Positions 35,571-44,034 of a stretch of DNA of 64,000 nucleotides are shown piece by piece. A program made the translations under genes and the position numbers. The stretch's first letter is position 1; each line of letters opens with the position of its first letter. Source of the DNA: Kineosporia sp. NBRC 101731. Lineage in GTDB: Bacteria; Actinomycetota; Actinomycetes; Actinomycetales; Kineosporiaceae. Under the pieces are notes generated by a model. That model did no database searches. It worked only from the letters and a program-made list of their open reading frames with translations, and was not told the DNA's origin. Where the stretch lies: NCBI RefSeq assembly GCF_030269305.1, contig NZ_BSTC01000016.1, positions 1-64,000 on the forward strand, given 5' to 3'.

Positions 35571-35694
35571 AGGGTCATGATGCAGGTCATCGGGTTGTCG
35601 TCCCAAAAGGGCAGGGGTGCGCGTCGAGCCGACGGCCACCGCGCGGCCCTGCGGGCGGGCCCCGCACCGGCGATCATGATCTAGATTTGGGTTC

Positions 35695-36201
35695 GTGGCC
35701 AAGACCCCGCGTACTCCTGTGCCCGCCCCGATCCGGCAGCTCGGTGACCCGGTGCTGCGCACCAAGGCCGACCCGGTCACGGTGTTCGACGCGTCGCTGG
35801 CCCAGACGGTCGAGCTGATGTTCGCGAGCATGTACGAGGCTCGTGGGGTAGGGCTGGCGGCCAATCAGATCGGGCTCTCACACTCGCTTTTCGTCATGGA
35901 CTGCGATGGGGTGGTGGCCGTCGTGGCCAATCCGCGCCTCACCGAGCTCTCCGAGGAGACCGTGACGGCCCCGGAGGGCTGTCTCTCCGTCGCCGGGCAC
36001 AGTTTCCCGACCGCCCGCGCGGTGCGCGCCACCGTCGTGGGGCAGGACGAGACGGGTGCGCCGATCGAGATCACCGGTGAGGACGAGGTCGCGCGCTGCC
36101 TGCAGCACGAGACCGACCACCTGAACGGCAAGGTCTACCTCGACCGGCTGTCGGGTGAGGTGCGTAAGCGGGCTCGCGCCGAGGTCGAGACGGTGCATTG
36201 A
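35695..36201 (+). CDS. def: peptide deformylase
   Basis: The protein has 168 residues. All three metal motifs are present: GVGLAANQIG, EGCLS with the Cys ligand, and QHETDHLNG with the HExxH-type His pair. It removes the formyl group from new polypeptides. The start is GTG, with divergence of 124 bp from the S4 gene. Many actinobacteria carry more than one copy, so this may not be the only one. Confidence 0.95.
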   Translation: MAKTPRTPVPAPIRQLGDPVLRTKADPVTVFDASLAQTVELMFASMYEARGVGLAANQIGLSHSLFVMDCDGVVAVVANPRLTELSEETVTAPEGCLSVAGHSFPTARAVRATVVGQDETGAPIEITGEDEVARCLQHETDHLNGKVYLDRLSGEVRKRARAEVETVH

Positions 36202-36333
36202 GGGGCATTGAGGTGCCTTGACGACGCGGCTCAGCACGAGTCTCTCGGGTCACCCAACGTTTCGGTCACCGATGGACCGGAGTCTCCCGGACGTCCTTCA
36301 TCGGGATCAGCCAGCATCGGGATCCGGCACAGG

Positions 36334-36348
36334 GGGATCGGTGATCCC
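36334..36348 (+). promoter_or_regulatory. GGGATC-GGT-GATCCC inverted repeat
   Basis: A perfect 6-bp inverted repeat with a 3-bp centre lies 24 bp before the XRE gene start. Two CATCGGGATC direct copies stand just upstream at about 36299 and 36316. It could be an autoregulatory operator. Confidence 0.35.
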
Positions 36349-36372
36349 TGGCTGCCCCTCCGAACAGGGCTG

Positions 36373-37221
36373 ATGATGGACGACGTGGATCGTGATGCTC
36401 TGGCCGACTTCCTGCGCCGGCGCCGGGAGGCCCTGCAACCGGCGGACGTCGGTCTGCCCGCCGGGACCCGTCGCCGGGCGCACGGGTTACGGCGCGAGGA
36501 GGTGGCCGCGCTCGCGCAGATGTCGACCGACTACTACGCCCGGCTCGAGCAGCGCCGTGGACCGCAGCCCTCGGAACAGATGATCGCGTCGATCGCCCGG
36601 GCGCTGCGCCTGACCCTGGACGAGCGTGATCACCTGTTCCGGATCACCGGGCACAACGCGCCCACCCGGGTGATGCGCTCCGACCACGTGGCACCGGGGC
36701 TGATGCGCGTGTACGACCGGCTGGACGACACCCCGGCCATGATCGTGTCCGACCTGGGCGAGACCCTGGTGCAGAACCGGCTGGCCACCGCGTTGATCGG
36801 TGACCAGGTGGCGCACACCGGAAGCGCTCGCTCCGCCGTGTACCGGTGGTTCACCGATCCCGCCGAGCGCCGGCACTATCCGGAACGGGATCACGAGTAC
36901 CAGAGCCGGATTCAGGTCGCGGCGCTGCGGGCGGTCGCCGGGCTCTCGCGCGACCGGCGGGCCGCCGACCTGGTGAGCGCGCTGTCGGCCGTCAGCGAGG
37001 AGTTCGTGGAGATCTGGGTACGGCACGAGGTCGGGGTGCGGGAGACCGACCACAAGACGATCGTGCATCCGGAACTCGGCGACATCGAGGTGGACTGCCA
37101 GAAACTCTTCACTGACAACCGGGCCCAGATGTTGCTGGTGTTCACTGCCCAACCGGGTTCGGAGGGTTACGAAAAGTTACAGTTGCTGGGCGTGCTGGGA
37201 AATCAGCAGTTCGTTTCTTGA
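36373..37221 (+). CDS. XRE-family regulator with MmyB-like ligand domain
   Basis: From 36373 the protein has 282 residues. A helix-turn-helix covers about 30-70 (HGLRREEVAALAQMSTDYYARLEQ), followed by a C-terminal domain with DRLDDTPAMIVSDLGETLVQN and a final QLLGVLGNQ, as in MmyB/HTH_31 regulators. These control nearby redox or transport genes, but none is adjacent here. Two ATGs at 36373 and 36376 are equally likely starts. The frame is open from 36208. Confidence 0.85.
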   Translation: MMDDVDRDALADFLRRRREALQPADVGLPAGTRRRAHGLRREEVAALAQMSTDYYARLEQRRGPQPSEQMIASIARALRLTLDERDHLFRITGHNAPTRVMRSDHVAPGLMRVYDRLDDTPAMIVSDLGETLVQNRLATALIGDQVAHTGSARSAVYRWFTDPAERRHYPERDHEYQSRIQVAALRAVAGLSRDRRAADLVSALSAVSEEFVEIWVRHEVGVRETDHKTIVHPELGDIEVDCQKLFTDNRAQMLLVFTAQPGSEGYEKLQLLGVLGNQQFVS

Positions 37222-37321
37222 AGCTTTTTATTCTTCGGATGCGGAGGCCGGCGATACCGCTAGGAGGATTCGCCGGCCTCCGGTTCAGCGGGGACTGCTC
37301 TGCGGATGAAGTGGTCTGCAG

Positions 37322-37531
37322 CTAGATATCGAACTCGCCGTCTCTCGCTCCGCCGACGAACGCTTCCCATTCGGCCCGGGTGAAGGCGAACGGGGCGACA
37401 TCGGGGTTCTTGCTGTCGCGCAGGAGAATCTGCCCCGTGCTGGGCAGCAGGTTCGTAGCCACCTCGACGCACGCGTTGCCGTTACCGCTGCGGCGGCTCT
37501 TGAACCATTCGGGAGTGAGGTTCTCCGTCAA
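37322..37531 (-). CDS. DUF397 protein
   Basis: The protein has 69 residues with the DUF397 signature WFKSRRSGNGNACVEVA and a C-terminal FTRAEWEAFVGGA. Such proteins work with the neighbouring XRE regulator in actinobacteria, as in Streptomyces whiJ-type loci. Its start lies inside the 3' end of the upstream regulator gene (50-bp overlap), so the two are coupled. Confidence 0.93.
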   Translation of the reverse strand: MTENLTPEWFKSRRSGNGNACVEVATNLLPSTGQILLRDSKNPDVAPFAFTRAEWEAFVGGARDGEFDI

Positions 37532-38438
37532 TTTCGAGTCCTTCCAGGAAGGTTGCGATGAGCATTCGACTCGCGCCTGGATCCAGCGAACTTTTCATGA
37601 CATCTGACCAGACCAGTTGGTAACTTTCTACCTCTGCGGATTTGGTCAGATACATAGCGCCAGTCAGCAGGTCAGAGTACGCCATTGGTGGTTCCAGCGG
37701 CTCACCCGAGATCGGGTCGCGAGGGAAATGCAACAGAATGAAACCCCCACTGGCAACGCCTCCGTGCATTCCGGCAGACCAGGGAACGACGCGTAGTTCC
37801 ACGTTCAGGCGCTGGGTGACGTCGAGCAGATGCCGGAGCTGTTCGCCCGCGATGCCGGAGCCCATCCCCAGCAGCCGGTGCAGCACGGCCTCTCCCATCG
37901 CCACCTCCAGACGTGGGGCCATCGGGCGGGTGAGGAGCGACTGCCGGGCCAGACGGGCCTGTACGCGGCGCGCCGCCTCGGCCTCGCCGACGAACCCGGC
38001 CGGGACCTGCATGACCCGCTCGGCGTACGACTTGGTCTGCAACAGGCCAGGAACCAGCTCCTGCTCGTAGTACTGGATCGTCGCCGCCGAGTCTTCCAGC
38101 GAGACGTACATGGCGAACCACGGAGGTAGCGAGGTCTCGGTGTAGTCGTGCCACCAGGATTTACGCGGGCCGAGCCGGGTCTCGGCCGTGAGGGCCATGA
38201 GTACCTCGCGGTCGGGTTCCGGGGCCCGGTACTGCTCCAGCATGTGCCGGACCTGCACGTCGCGGAACTTCACGCCGTCCGTACCGTTCTCCATTCGGAT
38301 GAGTGTGGATTTACTCAGTTCTACCCGTTCCGCAGCTTGGTCTTGTGTGAGACCGGCCTGTATGCGGAGTCGTTCGAACTGGCGACCGATATGGCGGCGA
38401 AGCAAGGCGATTCCGATGGCCCCGGCAGGTTCAGGCAT
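37482..38438 (-). CDS. XRE-family regulator with DUF5753 domain
   Basis: From the ATG at 38438 (GGAAAGG nine bases upstream) there are 318 residues. The helix-turn-helix is at about 20-55 (QAGLTQDQAAERVELSKST). The rest is the DUF5753 regulator domain, with EQELVPGLLQTKSYAERV and a hydrophobic C-terminal half. It pairs with the DUF397 gene at its 3' end. Earlier in-frame ATGs exist at 38465 and 38477. A perfect inverted repeat lies upstream. Confidence 0.9.
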   Translation of the reverse strand: MPEPAGAIGIALLRRHIGRQFERLRIQAGLTQDQAAERVELSKSTLIRMENGTDGVKFRDVQVRHMLEQYRAPEPDREVLMALTAETRLGPRKSWWHDYTETSLPPWFAMYVSLEDSAATIQYYEQELVPGLLQTKSYAERVMQVPAGFVGEAEAARRVQARLARQSLLTRPMAPRLEVAMGEAVLHRLLGMGSGIAGEQLRHLLDVTQRLNVELRVVPWSAGMHGGVASGGFILLHFPRDPISGEPLEPPMAYSDLLTGAMYLTKSAEVESYQLVWSDVMKSSLDPGASRMLIATFLEGLEIDGEPHSRMVQEPPQR

Positions 38439-38518
38439 GGCGCTCGACCTTTCCATCTGATTCATCTTGTCAGGCAATTGAACACCATCTACTGGTGAGT
38501 TTGATTAGCCGGTAGTGA

Positions 38519-38541
38519 TTTGCTGTAAGTTTTTCAGCAAA
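38519..38541. promoter_or_regulatory. TTTGCTG-N9-CAGCAAA inverted repeat
   Basis: A perfect 7-bp inverted repeat with an AT-rich 9-bp spacer is in the spacer between the XRE/DUF397 pair and a divergent hypothetical gene. Its position 81 bp before the XRE start fits an autoregulatory site. Confidence 0.45.
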
Positions 38542-38657
38542 CGGCTTCTGATAGTTGTCAATTCGGTGGCGAAGGAGTTAGATGCCGTCATCTCAAGAAG
38601 CCTGGGAGTCGAGGTCCGATCGCATCAGGGCCGTGGAGCTGTGAGAGAGGCTTGGTG

Positions 38658-39143
38658 GTGGAAAATTCAGGGGATTCTGATCCTGGTGTGAAACCTGTGC
38701 CTGGATCGTCGCCTGGGGCGCATGTTTCTGGGATTCGCGGTCTTCCGCTGCAGTCGACACGTTCCGTCCATGGCGTGAATCTGGTTGCCGCTGAGCGTGT
38801 CCCGAGAATTTTGGATCCGTGGCCCGGGGCGGGGCCGGCGGCCGGGGCCGTGGAGTGGGTCGGGCGGTTCCGCATCGACCTGGTGAACGGCCGGGGCTGG
38901 CCCGCGCCACCCGCCGAGATCGAGGTTCGGCGCGAAAGTGTGCATCTGAAGCACGAACTGGTTGAGGTAGCAGCCATGTCGAGGCGGTCGTTCGCCGGCT
39001 GGCTGGGTGCTTCGGGAGCTGTTCCGCTCAAGGCCGACCACGTTGTCTGGTCCGTACACCTGGGGGCGCTCGTCCTGGCCATCGGGAACACCTGCTACCG
39101 GCTCACGGACGAGTCCTGGCGGCAGATCGTGCTCCTGGTCTGA
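38658..39143 (+). CDS. hypothetical protein divergent from the XRE/DUF397 pair
   Basis: From the GTG at 38658, seven bases after GAGAGAGG, the protein has 161 residues. I do not recognise it. Residues 1-60 are poorly structured, 60-110 have short beta/helix character, and the end (HVVWSVHLGALVLAIGNTCY) is moderately hydrophobic. It shares a spacer with the regulator pair and could be its target. GTG at 38655 and TTG at 38652 are alternative starts. Confidence 0.5.
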   Translation: MENSGDSDPGVKPVPGSSPGAHVSGIRGLPLQSTRSVHGVNLVAAERVPRILDPWPGAGPAAGAVEWVGRFRIDLVNGRGWPAPPAEIEVRRESVHLKHELVEVAAMSRRSFAGWLGASGAVPLKADHVVWSVHLGALVLAIGNTCYRLTDESWRQIVLLV

Positions 39144-39304
39144 CCGGCTGCTGCGTTGCTGATTCGCCGTCGCCGATCTCGACGACGAATCCTTTGAACG
39201 GCTCGGCCCTCGCCGACGCGTATCCCTCCACGCGTTGCTCCGTGCGGTGCTCCATCCGGGGCCGGCGGGGGCCGAGCCACGGTCTGTTCTCCCGGGGTTC
39301 TGGG

Positions 39305-39404
39305 CTCAGAGCTGCTCAGAGCTGCTCGGGACTCATCGGGACTGCTCGGGACTGCTCGGGATTCATCGGGATTCATCGGCACTCATCGGCACTCATCAGC
39401 GCTG
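39305..39404. repeat. 10-bp tandem repeat between the hypothetical gene and recQ
   Basis: About ten units of the type CATCGGGACT/GCTCGGGACT/CATCGGCACT repeat with an exact 10-bp period. The region 39144-39551 holds no gene I can support. A 10-bp period is not a codon multiple, so it is not coding in a constant frame, and one helical turn per unit suggests a DNA-face signal or a slippage product. Confidence 0.85.
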
Positions 39405-39551
39405 ACAGGCGCGGCCGGGCTCGGGAACAACCGCTGATCAGATGTGCCCGAAAGGGAGGCTGACTCTGCCTCGCCCGGCGCCCGGGGTCTCATCGGCTCA
39501 GCCGCCGGCGATGCCCGCCGGCGGTCAGGACGGGCACCGACGGGACACGGA

Positions 39552-41687
39552 TCAGTTCGTGGCGAGCACGACGGGGAACACCGCGGTAGCTCCTGCCCGC
39601 CGGAGCTGGCGTGCGGCGACCGTCAGGGTCCACCCGGTGACCGTGCGGTCGTCGATCAGCAGGACCGAGCGCCCGTCGATGCCGTCGTTCTCCAGGTTGA
39701 GCTGGTAGCGGTCGGCGACGGCCTTCACCCGCTGGGCCGAGTTGGCCGCGCCCTCCCCGGGGGTGGACGCCGGATCCGGCACCAGGCTCGCGGCCATGGG
39801 TAGCCGCAGATACTTGGACAGACCTTCCGCGAGGTGCCGCACGAGCTTCGGCCGGGACAGCGACTCGATCACGACGATGCACTCCGGCGCCTGGGGAAGC
39901 TCCCAGCTGTCGAGCACCGCCACGATCGCGTGGCGCAGGGGCACCGGCACCTCACCGTCGGGCGTTCCGGGATCGAAGAGCTCGCGCAACTGGGCGCCCC
40001 ACCCGAGGTCGGTCACCCCGGCGACGGCCCGGCCGGGCTCGGCCTGCTCCGCCGGCGCGATGCGGCCCTTCAGCGGCACGCCGAGTTCGGCCATGCCGTT
40101 CGGCCACTGCCGGCGCGCGTCCACCGTCACGCCCGGGCGGCTCAGCACCTCACCGGCGGTCTCCACGTCGGAACCCTGCACCTGCACGTCGAGCTGCACC
40201 CCGCCGCACCGGTCGCAGCGACCACACGTACCGGCCGTGTCGTCGTCCAGCGTGCGCCGCAGGAACTGCATCCGGCACCCGCGCGTGCTGACGTAGTCGA
40301 GCATCGACTGCTCCTCGGCCCGACGGGTGGCCCGCACCCGCTCGTACCGATCCTCGTCGTACTGCCACGGCTGCCCGGTGCTGACCCATCCACCGCGCAC
40401 CCGCTGCACGGCGCCGTCGACATCGAGCACCTTCAGCATCATCTCCAGCCGGGAACGGCTCAGATCGACCTGGGTCTCCAGGAGCTGGGTGGACATCGCC
40501 CCGTCCCGCCCGGCCAGGGCGTCGAGGGTGACCCGCACCTGGTGCTCGGCCGGGAACGCCAGACCGGCGAAGTAGTTCCAGATGTCCCGGTCCTCCCGGC
40601 CCGGCAGCAGCACCACCGTGGCCTGCGACAGGCCACGCCCGGCGCGCCCGACCTGCTGGTAGTACGCGATCGGCGAGGGCGGCGCGCCCAGGTGGATGAC
40701 GAACCCCAGGTCGGGCTTGTCGAAGCCCATGCCCAGCGCCGAGGTGGCCACGAGTGCCTTGACCCGGTTGCCCAGCAGATCGGTCTCCGCGGTGCGACGC
40801 TGCGCCTCTTCCGTCTGCCCGGAGTAGGCCGCGACCTCGTAACCGGCTGCCCGCAGGTGCTCGGCGACCTGTTCGGTGGCGGCGACCGTGAGGCAGTAGA
40901 TGATGCCCGACCCGGGCAGGGTCTTCAGATTCTCCGCGAGCCAGGCCAGGCGTTGCGCCGGTGACGGCAGTTCGACCACGGCCAGGTGCAGGGAGTCGCG
41001 GTCGAGAGTGCCCCGCAGCACCAGGACGTCGTCCAGGGTCGACGTGCCCGTGACCGACAACTGCTCCGCGACGTCGGCCGTGACCCGCTCGTTCGCCGTC
41101 GCCGTCGTGGCCAGGACCGGAACCCCGGCCGGGAGCTCGGCGAGCAGCGTGCGGATGCGCCGGTAGTCCGGCCGGAAGTCGTGACCCCAGTCGGAGACGC
41201 AGTGCGCCTCGTCGATCACGACGAGGCCGGTGGCCGCCGTCAGCCGGGGGAGCGCCTTCTCCCGGAAGTCGGGGTTGTTGAGCCGCTCCGGGGAGACGAG
41301 CAGAACGTCCACCTCGCCGGCGTCGATCGACCGGTACACCTGCGCCCACTCGTCCAGGTTGGAGGAATTGACCGTGACAGCCCGGATGCCGGCCCGCTCC
41401 GCGGCCGCGATCTGGTTGCGCATGAGCGCCAACAGCGGCGAGATGATGATGGTCGGCCCGGACCCGGCGGCCCGCAGCAGAGCGGTGGCCACGAAGTACA
41501 CCGCCGACTTGCCCCAGCCGGTCCGCTGCACCACGAGGGCACGACGCCGGTCGACCACCAGCGCCTCGATCGCCACCCACTGGTCGTCGTGCAGTCGCGC
41601 CTGCGGCGAACCGACCAGATTGCGCAGCGACTCCTCCGCACGGGCGCGGACCTCGGGGTTGCGGGTGGCCGTAGGTGTCGTCGTCAC
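39552..41687 (-). CDS. RecQ-family helicase fused to a phosphoribosyltransferase-like domain
   Basis: The protein has 711 residues. Residues 30-370 are the RecA-like helicase halves with Walker A TGWGKS, the DEAH box DEAHCVSDWGHDFRPDY and the RecQ zinc-type Cys set near 500 (CRMQ...CGRCDRC). Residues about 575-711 have a type I PRTase-like fold ending VLLIDDRTVTGWTLT, in place of the usual DDxxxTGxT PRPP loop. It unwinds DNA; the second domain may be a nucleotide sensor. The start is GTG. It diverges from the GGDEF gene. Confidence 0.9.
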   Translation of the reverse strand: MTTTPTATRNPEVRARAEESLRNLVGSPQARLHDDQWVAIEALVVDRRRALVVQRTGWGKSAVYFVATALLRAAGSGPTIIISPLLALMRNQIAAAERAGIRAVTVNSSNLDEWAQVYRSIDAGEVDVLLVSPERLNNPDFREKALPRLTAATGLVVIDEAHCVSDWGHDFRPDYRRIRTLLAELPAGVPVLATTATANERVTADVAEQLSVTGTSTLDDVLVLRGTLDRDSLHLAVVELPSPAQRLAWLAENLKTLPGSGIIYCLTVAATEQVAEHLRAAGYEVAAYSGQTEEAQRRTAETDLLGNRVKALVATSALGMGFDKPDLGFVIHLGAPPSPIAYYQQVGRAGRGLSQATVVLLPGREDRDIWNYFAGLAFPAEHQVRVTLDALAGRDGAMSTQLLETQVDLSRSRLEMMLKVLDVDGAVQRVRGGWVSTGQPWQYDEDRYERVRATRRAEEQSMLDYVSTRGCRMQFLRRTLDDDTAGTCGRCDRCGGVQLDVQVQGSDVETAGEVLSRPGVTVDARRQWPNGMAELGVPLKGRIAPAEQAEPGRAVAGVTDLGWGAQLRELFDPGTPDGEVPVPLRHAIVAVLDSWELPQAPECIVVIESLSRPKLVRHLAEGLSKYLRLPMAASLVPDPASTPGEGAANSAQRVKAVADRYQLNLENDGIDGRSVLLIDDRTVTGWTLTVAARQLRRAGATAVFPVVLATN

Positions 41688-41740
41688 GGGAAGGAGCCTG
41701 TCATGAGGGTCCGACAGTTTCCGAACGCCGGGCTCCGCCT

Positions 41741-42979
41741 GTGGATGAACCGCAGGTCGTACCGGCTGTGGACCGTACGACCAGCAGGCTGCTCAAGCGC
41801 CGTGGCGATACGGCCGATCCCCTTCCCGTGAGTCCTGCCTCCCTCGCTCCCAAAGCCGGCGACGCCACCAGCCTCGGCCTCCCGCGTCTCTGCCTCGGCT
41901 TCGCCGTCATCCACGCCGTCAGCTCGGTGCTCGGCCTGGTCATGGAGGTCGAGTACCGCGGAGCCCTGATCGCTGTCGACGGGGCCGCGGCGGTGATCTT
42001 CCTGCTGATCGGATTCATGGCCTCGACCCGGCGCCTGCCCGGCTGGCGACGTGAGACCGCGGCGGCGATCGTCCCGATCCTCGCCGCGACGGCCGCCTGC
42101 GCCCGGGCCGGCCTGATCGAGCAATACTGGCCGTCCGCCGAGCTGATCCTCGCCGCGGCCGCCGCCTGCGTGGTCAGCGCCCGCAACTGGTTCTGGTCGG
42201 TGCTGGCCGCCTGCGGAGCGCTCTGGGTGGGCTGCGTGATCACCCCCGTCGTCCGCGGTGGCTTCACCGCCGACGACGCCGCCCGCTGGATGAACATGCT
42301 GCTGCTCATCGTCGCCGCCGGAGCCCTGGCCACGGCGGTACGCCGCGCCCGCACCAGCGCCGCCATGGCCCTGGTGGACGCACATCGTCAGGTGATGGAG
42401 CAGTCGGTGAAGGACTCGCTGACCGGCGTGGCCAACCGCAAGGGCCTCGAACTGGTCGCCCGGCCGATGATCGACCTGGCCCGTCGTCAGGGCCACGCCG
42501 TGCACGCACTGGTCGTGGACGTGGACACCCTGCGCGGGATCAACGAGGAACACGGCATCAAGGATGGCGACGCCGTTCTCGTGGCTGTGGCCGAGGCCCT
42601 GCTGACCGCCACCCGGGCCACCGACGTGGTCGCGCGATGGGGCGGCGACGAGTTCGTCATGATCGGCCCGGGCACCGGCACCTCCCCCCTGGAGATGGAA
42701 CGCCGGATCCGCTCGCACCTCGCCGAGAAGGTGAAACTGCCGCGTGAGATCTGGCAAGGACGGGTCAGCGCCGGTATCGCCACCCTGGTGCCCTGGGACG
42801 CCGACGAACTCGAGGGCCTGCTGGAGCGCGCCATCCAGGACCTCTCGCTGCGCCGGTCACTGAAGCGCCGGGCCGCCGCCCGGCTCAAGGAGGAGGACGA
42901 CGAACTCGCCAACGTCCCCTCGCCCGATCTCCGGGAGAGCACACCCCCGGCCGATCCTGAGGACAGAGGCGGTTCCTGA
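41741..42979 (+). CDS. membrane GGDEF diguanylate cyclase
   Basis: From the GTG at 41741 there are 412 residues; GTGs at 41675, 41768 and 41828 are also in frame and no ribosome site decides. About five to six membrane helices fill residues 45-205. The C-terminal GGDEF domain has an intact WGGDEF motif and the I-site RATD five residues before it. It should make c-di-GMP under membrane-signal control. The C-terminal tail is acidic. Confidence 0.85.
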   Translation: MDEPQVVPAVDRTTSRLLKRRGDTADPLPVSPASLAPKAGDATSLGLPRLCLGFAVIHAVSSVLGLVMEVEYRGALIAVDGAAAVIFLLIGFMASTRRLPGWRRETAAAIVPILAATAACARAGLIEQYWPSAELILAAAAACVVSARNWFWSVLAACGALWVGCVITPVVRGGFTADDAARWMNMLLLIVAAGALATAVRRARTSAAMALVDAHRQVMEQSVKDSLTGVANRKGLELVARPMIDLARRQGHAVHALVVDVDTLRGINEEHGIKDGDAVLVAVAEALLTATRATDVVARWGGDEFVMIGPGTGTSPLEMERRIRSHLAEKVKLPREIWQGRVSAGIATLVPWDADELEGLLERAIQDLSLRRSLKRRAAARLKEEDDELANVPSPDLRESTPPADPEDRGGS

Positions 42980-43052
42980 GACCGAGGCCGTTCCTGAAGC
43001 CTGAGCCCGACGGCGCCCCAGGGACCGTCCATCCGCGCTAGCCTCGGCGCTC

Positions 43053-43946
43053 ATGGCCGGTCCCGTCGCCGTCGTCACCGATTCCACCGCCTATCTGCCG
43101 GCCGCCGTGTCGGCCGACCTGGGCGTCACCGTGGTTCCCCTGCAGGTCGTCGTCGGCGGCATCTCCCGCCCCGAGGACACCGGTTCGGGTACCGACATCA
43201 CGTTCGACGCGCACGACGTGGTGTCGGCACTGCGGGCGAACAGAACGGTGACGACCTCCCGCCCGTCCCCGCAGGTCTTCGTCGACACCTACCGCCGCCT
43301 GCAGGCCCGCGGATTCTCCGCCGTCGTCTCGGTACATCTGTCCGGCGACATCTCCGGCACGGTCGAGGCCGCCCGTCTGGCCGCGTCCGAGGTGAAGACC
43401 GACGGATTCACCGTGGAGGTCGTCGACTCCCGCTCCCTCGGCATGGGCCTGGGGTTCGGCGTCCAGGCGGCCGTCGCCGCCGTCGCCGCCGGGGCCACCG
43501 TGGAGACGGTCGCCCGGGTCGCCTCCCGCCGTTCGCTCAACAGCTCCATCTACATCTACGTCGACACCCTGGAATTCCTGCGCCGGGGCGGCCGGATCGG
43601 CGCCGCCACCGCCTGGCTGGGATCGGCACTCACCATCAAACCCGTTCTCGCGCTCGCCGACGGACGCCTCGAGCCGCTCGAGCGCGTCCGCACCACTGCG
43701 CGGGCCCTCACCCGGCTGGTCGAGCTGTCGGTCGCCGAGGCCACCGGGGAAGGGGCCACCACCCACATGGCCGTGCATCACCTGTCCGCCCCGGACCGGG
43801 CGGACGAGGTTGCCGGCCGGTTGCGCGAACACCTGCCCGCGATCGGGGAGATCCCGGTCACCGAGGTCGGGCCGGTCATCGGTGCGCACGTCGGGCCGGG
43901 GGCCGTCGGCGTGGTCGTGGCCCGGGACCTGGATCCTCTCGACTGA
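43053..43946 (+). CDS. DegV-family fatty-acid-binding protein
   Basis: The protein has 297 residues, the usual length. The DegV start VAVVTDSTAYLPAA and the lipid-site pieces (TTSRPSPQVF, SLGMG) are present, with STGT-like VHLSGDISGT near 91. Family members bind a fatty acid and deliver it to a FakA-like kinase, which is not in this window. It stands 91 bp before comEA. Confidence 0.93.
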   Translation: MAGPVAVVTDSTAYLPAAVSADLGVTVVPLQVVVGGISRPEDTGSGTDITFDAHDVVSALRANRTVTTSRPSPQVFVDTYRRLQARGFSAVVSVHLSGDISGTVEAARLAASEVKTDGFTVEVVDSRSLGMGLGFGVQAAVAAVAAGATVETVARVASRRSLNSSIYIYVDTLEFLRRGGRIGAATAWLGSALTIKPVLALADGRLEPLERVRTTARALTRLVELSVAEATGEGATTHMAVHHLSAPDRADEVAGRLREHLPAIGEIPVTEVGPVIGAHVGPGAVGVVVARDLDPLD

Positions 43947-43983
43947 CTTTCCACAGCCCGGCACGAAGGCCGGGTTGTCCACA
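43947..43983. other. two DnaA-box-like nonamers around a hairpin
   Basis: CTTTCCACA at 43947-43955 and TTGTCCACA at 43975-43983 flank a perfect 6-bp hairpin (CCCGGC, GCCGGG at 43957-43974). The second equals the common actinobacterial DnaA box. The hairpin also may end the degV message. Too few boxes are present for an origin. Confidence 0.4.
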
Positions 43984-44034
43984 GGCAGGGGTATCAGACC
44001 GGTCATCCGGAGGCCGGTCACCTAGCTTCGGGGA

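Noticed and set aside
39305-39404. CRISPR array
   Set aside because: The 10-bp units have no unique spacers and no cas genes are present.
43947-43983. Replication origin
   Set aside because: Only two DnaA-like nonamers, no dnaA or dnaN, and a typical core-gene context.
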